Shown here piece by piece: positions 1 to 5,479 of a DNA stretch of 6,389 nt. Below the pieces are notes generated by a model. The model ran no database searches, was not told the origin of the DNA, and saw nothing but the letters and a program-made list of their open reading frames with translations. A program made the position numbers and the translations under genes. The DNA is from an uncultured Variovorax sp. (lineage in GTDB: Bacteria > Pseudomonadota > Gammaproteobacteria > Burkholderiales > Burkholderiaceae): NCBI GenBank assembly GCA_946478645.1, contig CAMLCW010000298.1:1-6389 (forward strand), written 5' to 3'. Each line of letters opens with the position of its first letter. The stretch's first letter is position 1.

Positions 1-1
1 C

Positions 2-751
2 ACGCGCCATGCGCAGGGCGTGCGCCCCACCGAGGCCGGCCGCACGCTGGTGCACCATGCGCGCGTCGTGCTGCAGCAGATGGAGCGGCTGCGCGGCGAG
101 CTCGGCGAGTACGGCCAGGGCCTGAAGGGGCACGTGCGCTTCATGTGCGGCACCTCGGCGCTGACCGAGCACCTGCCCGAGGTGCTTAGCCGCTTCCTCA
201 TGCAGCACCCGCGCATCTCGGTCGACCTCGAGGAACGCCCGAGCCCCGACACCGCCGATGCGCTGCGCGGCGGGCGCTGCGACATCGGCATCGTCTCGGA
301 CGCCGTCGACACCGACGGCCTCGAATGCCATCCGTTCCGCCGCGACGACCTCGTGCTCGTGATGCCGCGCGGCCATGCGCTGGCCCGTCGGCGCCGCGTG
401 ATGCTGGCCGAAGTGGTCGACAGCGAGTTCGTCGGCCTGCCCGCCGACAGCGCGCTGCAGCAGCTGCTGACGCAGCATGCGCGCGCGCTCGGCCGCCACC
501 TGGCCTACCGCGTGCGCGTGGGCAACTTCGAGGCCGTGTGCCGCATGGTGTCGCATGGCATCGGCGTGGGCATCGTGCCGCAGACCGCGGCCGAACGCTG
601 CGCGCGCGCCATGAAGATCGCGCTGGTCGCGCTCGGCGACGCCTGGGCCGAGCGCACGCTGATGGCTTGCGTGCGCTCTTCGCAGGAGTTGCCGCTCCAT
701 GCGCGGCGCATGCTCGAGCACCTGGTGGCGCCGGTGCCGGCGAAGCCTTAG
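2..751 (+). CDS. LysR-type transcriptional regulator, 5'-truncated by the window edge
   Basis: This is the C-terminal 249 residues of a LysR-type DNA-binding regulator; the start and most of the winged helix lie left of the window. The first visible residues, THAQG-like TRHAQGVRPTEAG, are the end of the LysR helix-turn-helix domain, where the R/K-x-T-x-A-G pattern is typical. A linker helix (HHARVVLQQMERLRGEL) follows, then the periplasmic-binding-protein-like effector domain from about visible residue 40 (GHVRFMCGTSALTEHLP). That domain includes the usual CDIGIVSD, LVLVMPRGHALA and VSHGIGVGIVP segments. The GTG at position 20 is an internal Val codon, not a start. The gene ends in TAG overlapping the antisense stop of the AraC gene. 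LysR proteins usually respond to a small-molecule ligand and often control a divergent neighbour, which would lie outside the window. The ligand cannot be inferred. Family assignment is firm; target is unknown. Confidence 0.93.
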   Translation, partial: TRHAQGVRPTEAGRTLVHHARVVLQQMERLRGELGEYGQGLKGHVRFMCGTSALTEHLPEVLSRFLMQHPRISVDLEERPSPDTADALRGGRCDIGIVSDAVDTDGLECHPFRRDDLVLVMPRGHALARRRRVMLAEVVDSEFVGLPADSALQQLLTQHARALGRHLAYRVRVGNFEAVCRMVSHGIGVGIVPQTAAERCARAMKIALVALGDAWAERTLMACVRSSQELPLHARRMLEHLVAPVPAKP

Positions 752-1665
752 CGCGCGTCCGCCAGCCCCACGCCGGCGTCGCTGCGGAATTGCCGCGGCG
801 TGACCCCGTTGCGCAGCCGGAAACGCCGGCTGAAGTAGACCGCGTCGCCAAAGCCGCACTGCCGCGCGATGTCGCCGATGCGGGCGTTCGACGTCAACAG
901 CAGTTCTTTCGCGCGCTCGAGCCGGCGCTCGGTCACGAGTTCGGTGAAGGTGCGGCCGGTCTGCTTCTTGAGCAGGTGCGCGAGGTAGTTGGGCGACAGC
1001 ATCGCCGCCGCGGCGGCATCGTCGAGCGACATCGGCTCGCCGAGATGCTCGCGCACATGGCGCATCACGCGCTGCAGCGCATCGCCGCCTGAATTCCGGC
1101 CGCCGCCCAGCAGCGCCGCCTGCGCGAGCAGCTGCGGCGCATACCGGTCGCAGGCCAGCGCCAGCATCTGCAGCAGGGTGCCGCGGATCGCACCCACGCT
1201 GGCGAAGCCCCGCTCGCGGTTGAGCGCCGCGAGTTCGTCGAGCCACCCGAGGATGCGCGCGAAATCCGCGTCGCCAAAATGAAAATCCAGCGCCTCCTGG
1301 AACAGGAAGGGCGCGAGCTCGGGCTGGCGTGCGGCATCCAGCGTCTCGAGCGGCTCGGCTGCCAGCTCGGGCCAGAGGAAGGCCTGGTCGAAGTTCACGA
1401 TCGCGTAGCGCGCGCCGGGCGGATGCGGCACCACATGCACGCGGTACGGCAGCACGAAGCTCAGGTGCCCCGCGGTGAACGGCCGCACCGCGCCGCCGAT
1501 CACCTGTTGCGAGCCGCCGCGGATGCTGGCCTGAATCTGAAAGTACTCATGCCGGTGCGGCCGCGCCAGCACGTCACGCGCGCCCTCGAAACGGATGTCG
1601 AAGTCGAGGTGATTGGCGCGCTCCTGCATGCCGTAGAGGCGCAGGCTGGATCGAGGTGCCGACAT
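748..1665 (-). CDS. AraC-family transcriptional regulator
   Basis: This is a 305-residue AraC/XylS-type regulator. The N-terminal half is a cupin-like sensing domain (about residues 30-105) with PHRHEYFQIQ, a typical metal- or ligand-pocket stretch, then RPFTAGHLSFVLPYRVH and NFDQAFLWPE. The C-terminal AraC domain (about 195-295) has two helix-turn-helix units: SLDDAAAAAMLSPNYLAHLLKK near 213-234 and RIGDIARQCGFGDAVYFSRRF near 262-282. It ends with the usual GVTPRQFR. I chose the ATG at 1665 (MSAPRSSLRL). A longer frame opens at 1728, but its extra 21 residues look unrelated to the family, and neither start has a clear Shine-Dalgarno sequence. The gene is convergent with the LysR gene (stops overlap by 4 bases) and divergent from the FAH-family gene, which makes that gene its most likely target. 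Its inducer is unknown. Family is certain; exact start is less so. Confidence 0.93.
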   Translation of the reverse strand: MSAPRSSLRLYGMQERANHLDFDIRFEGARDVLARPHRHEYFQIQASIRGGSQQVIGGAVRPFTAGHLSFVLPYRVHVVPHPPGARYAIVNFDQAFLWPELAAEPLETLDAARQPELAPFLFQEALDFHFGDADFARILGWLDELAALNRERGFASVGAIRGTLLQMLALACDRYAPQLLAQAALLGGGRNSGGDALQRVMRHVREHLGEPMSLDDAAAAAMLSPNYLAHLLKKQTGRTFTELVTERRLERAKELLLTSNARIGDIARQCGFGDAVYFSRRFRLRNGVTPRQFRSDAGVGLADAR

Positions 1666-1818
1666 GGTTCGGGATGGTAAGCGCGCGAGTGTGGGATGTG
1701 TGCTGTTTTTGCGTAGATGCGTGCGCAAGCGCCTGTGCGCTGCGCTCCAGAATGACCCGGCCGGCCGGCGCCCTTCTCTTTCTTATCGCCCGATCCAAGT
1801 TGCAGGAGACACATCATC
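1666..1818. promoter_or_regulatory. Divergent regulatory region between the AraC regulator and the FAH-family gene
   Basis: These 153 bases separate two divergent genes and must hold at least the FAH-gene promoter. The hexamer GGGATG occurs at 1671-1676 and again at 1693-1698, in the same orientation and 22 bases apart (about two helical turns). This is a spacing that AraC-family half-sites often use. GTGCGC is also repeated at 1721-1726 and 1735-1740, and a CCGG-rich palindrome sits at 1757-1768. A weak -10-like TCTTAT lies at 1781-1786 without a good -35, as would suit an activator-dependent promoter. The FAH gene has a clear AGGAG at 1804-1808, ten bases before its ATG. A regulatory role for the region is well supported by layout; the individual sites are only suggestions. 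Confidence 0.5.
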
Positions 1819-2616
1819 ATGTCCAGTTCCAGACGCGGCCTGCTGGCCGGTTCCGCCGCCATCGCCACCGGCGCGCTCGCCGGCTGCGCACTGCCGCCCG
1901 CCGGCGCATCGCGCACGGCGGCGAAGACGCCCTTCCCGGTCGCGCAGACCACGGTGCCGATCGTCGGCACCGACCAGGTGTTTCCGGTGCGCCGGATCTA
2001 TTGCATCGGCCGCAACTACGCGGCCCACGCGCGCGAGATGGGCTCCGACCCCACGCGCGAACCGCCGTTCTTCTTCCAGAAGCCGACCGACGCGATCCAG
2101 GTCGTCATGCCCGGGACCGTGGCCGACCACCCGTACCCGACGCTGACGAAGAACTACCACTACGAGGTGGAGCTGGTGGTCGCGCTCGCCAGGGGCGGGC
2201 GCAACATCGCGCCCACGGATGCGCTGGACCGGGTGTACGGCTACTCGCTCGGGCTCGACATGACGCGCCGCGATCTCCAGCGCGAGATGGGCGACCAGAA
2301 GAAGCCCTGGGAGATCGGCAAGAGCTTCGACCGCTCGGCCCCGATCGGGCCGATCCACCCGGTCGCGAGCGTCGGCCATTTCGCGGACGGCGCGATCTGG
2401 CTCAAGGTGAACGGCCAGACCAGGCAGAACGCCACGCTCAAGCACATGATCTGGTCGGTGGCCGAACAGATCAGCCGGCTGTCGCAGGCTTTCGAGCTCA
2501 TGCCGGGCGACATCATCTATTCGGGCACGCCCGAAAACGTGGGCCCGGTGGTGCGCGGCGACCTGATCGAGATCCACATCGACAAGCTCCCGGACCTGTC
2601 GCTGCGGATTGTTTGA
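1819..2616 (+). CDS. Fumarylacetoacetate hydrolase (FAH) family protein with Tat signal and lipobox
   Basis: This 265-residue protein belongs to the FAH / FAHD1-type superfamily, metal-dependent enzymes that cleave or decarboxylate acylpyruvates, oxaloacetate and related beta-keto acids. The FAH domain spans about residues 55-265. It keeps CIGRNYAAHAREM with an H70/E73 pair, metal ligands E116, E118 (YHYEVELV) and D147 (SLGLDMTRRD), Q154, K168 (GKSFD) and the SGTPENVGPV loop. The spacing of these residues matches what I recall for human FAHD1 (H30/E33, E71/E73/D102, Q109, K123), so it is probably active. The N-terminus is unusual: SRRGLLA at 4-10 is a twin-arginine motif, followed by a hydrophobic stretch and LAGC at 20-23, a perfect lipobox with Cys23 as the lipidated residue. 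AGGAG at 1804-1808 supports the start. The gene stands alone, divergent from the AraC regulator and convergent with pmbA (3 bases between stops). Substrate is unknown; periplasmic or membrane-anchored location is inferred. Confidence 0.93.
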   Translation: MSSSRRGLLAGSAAIATGALAGCALPPAGASRTAAKTPFPVAQTTVPIVGTDQVFPVRRIYCIGRNYAAHAREMGSDPTREPPFFFQKPTDAIQVVMPGTVADHPYPTLTKNYHYEVELVVALARGGRNIAPTDALDRVYGYSLGLDMTRRDLQREMGDQKKPWEIGKSFDRSAPIGPIHPVASVGHFADGAIWLKVNGQTRQNATLKHMIWSVAEQISRLSQAFELMPGDIIYSGTPENVGPVVRGDLIEIHIDKLPDLSLRIV

Positions 2617-2619
2617 GTC

Positions 2620-3990
2620 TCAGCTGCCAGCCACCTTCATGCGGTTGACCAGGATGGAGCCCGTGGTCTTCGCGCCGAAGGTGTAGGCATCGGCGCCGAT
2701 GGCTTCGATGCCCATCAGCATGTCGCGCAGGTTGCCGGCGATGGTGATCTCCTGCACCGGGAACGCGATGCGGCCCTTCTCGACCCAGAAGCCGCTCGCA
2801 CCGCGCGAGTAGTCGCCGGTCACGTAGTTCACGCCCTGGCCCATCAGCTCGATCACGAACAGGCCGGTGCCGAGCTTGGCGAGCATCGCGTCGAGGTCGT
2901 CGCCGGCGCGCGTGAGGCGCGAGCTGAGCGTCAGGTTGTGCGAGCCGCCGGCGTTGCCGGTGGTCTTCATGCCGAGCTTGCGCGCCGAGTAGGTCGAGAG
3001 GAAATAGCCTTCGAGCCGGCCCGCGTCCACCACCTTGCGCGCGCGGGTGACCACGCCTTCGTCGTCGAACGGCGAGCTGCCCTTGCCGCGCGGGATGTGC
3101 GGGTCTTCGGCGACGTCGACGTGCTTCGGCAGCACCGGCTTGCCGAGCGAATCGAGCAGGAAGCTGCTCTTGCGGTACAGCGCCCCGCCGCTCACGGCCT
3201 GCACCAGGCCGCCCAGCAGCCCCACGGCCAGCGGCGACTCGAACAGCACCGGGCATTCGACGGTCTTGATCTTGCGCGCCTTCAGGCGGCTCAGCGCGCG
3301 CTCGGCGGCATAGCGGCCCACCGCCTGCGGGCTCGCGAGCTCCGCGGCCGAGCGCATCGAGCTGTACCAGGCGTCGCGCTGCATGTCGTCGCCCTTGCCC
3401 GCGATCGGCGCCACCGAGATCGAGTGCCGCGAGCTTGCATAGCCGCCGCGGAAGCCGTGCGTGTGCGCGCTGAAGAAATGGCTCTGCTGCGCCGAGACGC
3501 CCGCGCCTTCGCTGTTGGTGATGCGCTTGTCGGTCGACAGGGCCGCCGCCTCGCATTCGAGCGCCAGCCGCGCGGCCTCTTCGCTGGTCACTTCCCAGGG
3601 ATGGAACAGGTCGAGCTCGGGATGTTCCTTGGCGATGTCTGCCTCGTCGGGCAGGCCGCTGACCGGGTCTTCGGCCGTGAAGCGCGCGATGTCGTAGGCT
3701 GCCTGCACGGTCTGCGCAATGGCAGCCTCGGAGAAGTCGGAGGTGCTGGCATTGCCGCGGCGATGCCCGACGTAGACCGTGATGCCGAGCGACTTGTCGC
3801 GGTTGCGCTCGACGTTCTCGAGTTCGCCCTTGCGCACGGAGACGCTGAGGCCGCAGCCTTCGGAGGCCTCGGCGCCCGCGTCGGTCGCACCGAGCTTCTT
3901 GGCATGCGCCAGGGCCGTGTCGACCAGGTTTTCGAAGAAGGAGCGGCTGTAGGCGAAGCCGGAATCGGCGCGCGAAGATGATGTCGTCAT
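2620..3990 (-). CDS. pmbA: PmbA/TldE, subunit of the TldD/TldE metalloprotease
   Basis: This 456-residue protein is close in length to E. coli PmbA/TldE (about 450). TldD and TldE form a cytoplasmic heterodimeric protease that degrades unfolded peptides; it is known for maturing microcin B17 and for degrading the antitoxin CcdA. Family features include EASEGCGLSVSVRKGELENVE near 41-61, ITNSEGAGVS near 157-166, and HIPRGKGSSPFDDEGV near 298-312. The C-terminal stretch is GNAGGSHNLTL ... GVNYVTGDYSRGASGFWVE ... EITIAGNLRDML. No HExxxH zinc motif is visible, as expected for TldE; the catalytic site belongs to TldD, which is not in this window. I give the ATG at 3990 (MTTSSS). However, an in-frame GTG at 4014 has GGAGG six bases upstream, so a 464-residue form is a real alternative. 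The gene is divergent from yjgA and convergent with the FAH gene. Confidence 0.95.
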   Translation of the reverse strand: MTTSSSRADSGFAYSRSFFENLVDTALAHAKKLGATDAGAEASEGCGLSVSVRKGELENVERNRDKSLGITVYVGHRRGNASTSDFSEAAIAQTVQAAYDIARFTAEDPVSGLPDEADIAKEHPELDLFHPWEVTSEEAARLALECEAAALSTDKRITNSEGAGVSAQQSHFFSAHTHGFRGGYASSRHSISVAPIAGKGDDMQRDAWYSSMRSAAELASPQAVGRYAAERALSRLKARKIKTVECPVLFESPLAVGLLGGLVQAVSGGALYRKSSFLLDSLGKPVLPKHVDVAEDPHIPRGKGSSPFDDEGVVTRARKVVDAGRLEGYFLSTYSARKLGMKTTGNAGGSHNLTLSSRLTRAGDDLDAMLAKLGTGLFVIELMGQGVNYVTGDYSRGASGFWVEKGRIAFPVQEITIAGNLRDMLMGIEAIGADAYTFGAKTTGSILVNRMKVAGS

Positions 3991-4086
3991 GTGGTGGCTA
4001 TGATACTTGCGCACTCCATTCCTCCGTTTCCCTCGCCTTTGCAAGGCGCGTTGCAGCGCCGCCCGGCGCGGCCCAGAATCCACCCC
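3991..4086. promoter_or_regulatory. Divergent pmbA/yjgA intergenic region
   Basis: The 96 bases between the pmbA ATG and the yjgA ATG should carry both promoters. On the minus strand, GGAGG (4021-4025) stands six bases before an in-frame GTG (4012-4014), and this pair could start pmbA. TATCAT (plus coordinates 4000-4005) resembles a -10 box but would give an almost leaderless message from the ATG at 3990. Short hairpins can form at 4035-4047 (GCCTT / AAGGC) and 4045-4060 (GGCGC / GCGCC); they share bases and so exclude each other. Neither has a T-run, so they are not terminators. Confidence 0.45.
4051..4079 (+). promoter_or_regulatory. Possible sigma-70 promoter for yjgA
   Basis: TTGCAG (4051-4056) and CAGAAT (4074-4079) are separated by exactly 17 bases. 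They match the -35 and -10 consensus at 3 and 4 of 6 positions. Transcription would begin about 7 bases on, essentially at the yjgA ATG (4087). That agrees with the lack of a purine-rich ribosome binding site before that start. Weak by sequence alone. Confidence 0.25.
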
Positions 4087-4743
4087 ATGTCCCGCAAACC
4101 CAAAAAAGGCTATTTCGTCCGCGGCCAGTTCGTCGCCGAGGGCAGCGAACTCGACCTCGAGCTCAAGCGCGAGCTCAAGGGCACTGACGAAGCAAGCCGA
4201 ACCGATATGAAGCGCGAAAGCGCCGAACTCCAGAAGCTCGGCGAAGAGCTGCTCGGGCTGCGCGCCGGGCTTTTCGACGCGCTGCCGCTGGGCGACAAGC
4301 TGGTCGATGCGATCGCCGACGCCAAGCGCATCACCAACTTCGAAGGCAAGCGCCGGCAGATGCAGTTCATCGGCAAGCTGATGCGCGGCCTCGAACCCGA
4401 GGTGCTCGAGGCCGTGCGCATGGCCCTGCAGGAGCAGAACAGCGTGCCGGCGGCCGAGGCGGCCGCGCTGCACGAGGCCGAGCGCTGGCGCGATCGCCTC
4501 ATCGCCGACGACGACGCGCTGGGCGGCTGGATCGAGACCCACCCGGCGACCGATTCGCAGCAGCTGCGTGCGCTGGTGCGCCAGGCACGCAAGGACCTGA
4601 AGGCCGGCCCGCCGGGCGAAGCGCCGCGCCAGGGCAAGGCCTACCGCGAGATCTTCCAGCTGGTGCGCGCGCAACTCGCGGTGCATGGCGGCGACGACCA
4701 TGCCAGCGCCGCCGCTGCAGAGGACCGGGAGCAAGACGCATGA
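4087..4743 (+). CDS. yjgA: YjgA/DarP, ribosome-associated 50S maturation factor (DUF615)
   Basis: This 218-residue protein is somewhat longer than E. coli YjgA (about 183) through an acidic, Ala-rich tail (HGGDDHASAAAAEDREQDA). The family, renamed DarP, binds pre-50S particles and promotes late assembly of the large ribosomal subunit. Recognisable segments are the basic N-terminus MSRKPKKGYFVRG, KRESAELQKLGEELL near 42-56, ALPLGDKLVDAIADAKRI near 65-82, KRRQMQFIGKLMR near 88-100, ERWRDRLI near 132-139, and the final RALVRQARKDL ... KAYREIFQLVR block. It is mostly helical and highly charged, as expected for an rRNA-binding factor. The ATG at 4087 fits the family N-terminus; upstream in-frame starts add a proline-rich stretch with no family match. 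No Shine-Dalgarno sequence precedes it. It is divergent from pmbA and co-directional with mog, with a palindromic repeat between them. Confidence 0.95.
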   Translation: MSRKPKKGYFVRGQFVAEGSELDLELKRELKGTDEASRTDMKRESAELQKLGEELLGLRAGLFDALPLGDKLVDAIADAKRITNFEGKRRQMQFIGKLMRGLEPEVLEAVRMALQEQNSVPAAEAAALHEAERWRDRLIADDDALGGWIETHPATDSQQLRALVRQARKDLKAGPPGEAPRQGKAYREIFQLVRAQLAVHGGDDHASAAAAEDREQDA

Positions 4744-4756
4744 CCGCACTGTTTTC

Positions 4757-4857
4757 CTCCCTCCCCTTCCGGGGGAGGGCCGGGGTGGGGGCATGCGGCG
4801 CATCCATCGGGCGCTCTGCGCGCCCCCATCCCAACCTTCCCCCGAAAGGGGAAGGAG
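4757..4857. repeat. REP-like palindromic repeat between yjgA and mog
   Basis: Two 36-base arms, 4757-4792 and 4822-4857, are imperfect inverted copies of each other with 30 of 36 positions matching, around a 29-base centre. Each arm also folds alone. CCCTCCCC (4759-4766) pairs with GGGGAGGG (4772-4779) over loop TTCCG, and CCTTCCCC (4835-4842) pairs with GGGGAAGG (4848-4855) over loop CGAAA. Both are perfect 8-bp stems. The design (two C-rich/G-rich hairpins facing each other) and the encoded strings of the type PSPERGRS / PLPGEGRGGG are those of dispersed palindromic repeats common in intergenic DNA of GC-rich proteobacteria. Copy number elsewhere in this genome cannot be seen here. There is no T-run, so it is not an ordinary terminator, though it could stabilise the yjgA mRNA end. 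Confidence 0.8.
4835..4857 (+). promoter_or_regulatory. mog Shine-Dalgarno inside the repeat's second hairpin
   Basis: AAGGAG at 4852-4857 lies 7 bases before the mog ATG and is the only good ribosome binding site for it. Its first four bases (AAGG) form the 3' strand of the perfect stem CCTTCCCC / GGGGAAGG. The repeat therefore both supplies the site and could hide it when folded. Sequence and spacing are seen directly; an effect on translation is inferred. Confidence 0.65.
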
Positions 4858-4864
4858 CAAGACC

Positions 4865-5455
4865 ATGAGCGCACCTGAACCTGTCCGCATCGGCATCGTC
4901 TCCATCAGCGACCGCGCCTCCAGCGGCACCTACGAAGACAAGGGCCTGCCCGCGCTCAAGGAATGGCTCGGCCGGGCGCTCAAGAACCCGATCACCTTCG
5001 AGGCCCGGCTGATCCCCGACGAGGCGGCGCTCATCAGCGCGACGCTGATCGAACTGGTCGACGCCGGCTGCGCGCTGGTGCTCACCACCGGCGGCACCGG
5101 CCCGGCGCTGCGCGACGTGACGCCCGAAGCCACGCTCGCCGTGGCGCACAAGGAAATGCCGGGCTTCGGCGAGCAGATGCGTCAGATCAGCCTGCGCTTC
5201 GTGCCGACCGCGATCCTCTCGCGCCAGGTGGCGGTGATCCGCGACAAGAGCCTGATCATCAACCTGCCCGGCCAGCCGAAATCCATCGCCGAAACGCTCG
5301 AAGGCCTGAAGAACCCCGACGGCACGCAGGCGGTGCCCGGCATCTTCGCGGCGGTGCCGTACTGCATCGACCTGATCGGCGGGCCGTACCTCGAGACTGA
5401 CGACGCGGTCTGCAAGGCCTTCCGGCCCAAGTCGGCGATTCGGCCCGCGCGCTGA
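4865..5455 (+). CDS. mog: Molybdopterin adenylyltransferase Mog
   Basis: This 196-residue protein is nearly the same length as E. coli Mog (195). Mog adenylates molybdopterin with ATP, preparing it for molybdate insertion by MoeA in the last steps of molybdenum cofactor synthesis in the cytoplasm. The MoCF-binding fold is complete. RIGIVSISDRASSGTYEDKG opens the protein, D52 (RLIPDE) and D84 (TTGGTGPALRD, 74-84) correspond to essential D49 and D82 of E. coli Mog, and EMPGFGEQMRQISL, LSRQVAVIRDKSL and NLPGQPKSI follow. The tail AAVPYCIDL ... FRPKSA also matches. The ATG at 4865 fits the family N-terminus and has AAGGAG 7 bases upstream. The gene follows yjgA by 121 bases, filled by a palindromic repeat, and precedes the response regulator by 24 bases. 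Other cofactor genes are not in the window. Confidence 0.96.
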   Translation: MSAPEPVRIGIVSISDRASSGTYEDKGLPALKEWLGRALKNPITFEARLIPDEAALISATLIELVDAGCALVLTTGGTGPALRDVTPEATLAVAHKEMPGFGEQMRQISLRFVPTAILSRQVAVIRDKSLIINLPGQPKSIAETLEGLKNPDGTQAVPGIFAAVPYCIDLIGGPYLETDDAVCKAFRPKSAIRPAR

Positions 5456-5479
5456 ACGCCTCGCCCACCGCCTGCGGCC

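Noticed and set aside
1666..1728. A longer AraC regulator starting at 1728
   Set aside because: The additional 21 residues do not look like the family N-terminus and would run into the candidate operator. The site has no convincing Shine-Dalgarno, so 1665 is preferred but not proven.
2938..3981. A 347-codon plus-strand frame opposite pmbA
   Set aside because: Shadow of pmbA; no recognisable domain and no ribosome binding site.
4757..4857. The palindromic repeat as an intrinsic terminator or CRISPR-like unit
   Set aside because: No T-run follows either hairpin on the coding strand, and there is only one element with no regular spacers.
4793..4864. An earlier in-frame mog start at 4793 inside the repeat
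   Set aside because: It would add 24 residues coded by repeat sequence; Mog proteins begin where the ATG at 4865 begins, and that ATG has AAGGAG at proper spacing.
2620..4929. A single 769-codon minus-strand frame covering pmbA and continuing through yjgA and the repeat
   Set aside because: Only the first-listed pmbA part from 3990 (or 4014) matches a protein family. The upstream part is antisense to yjgA and the mog start and simply has no stop because the DNA is GC-rich.
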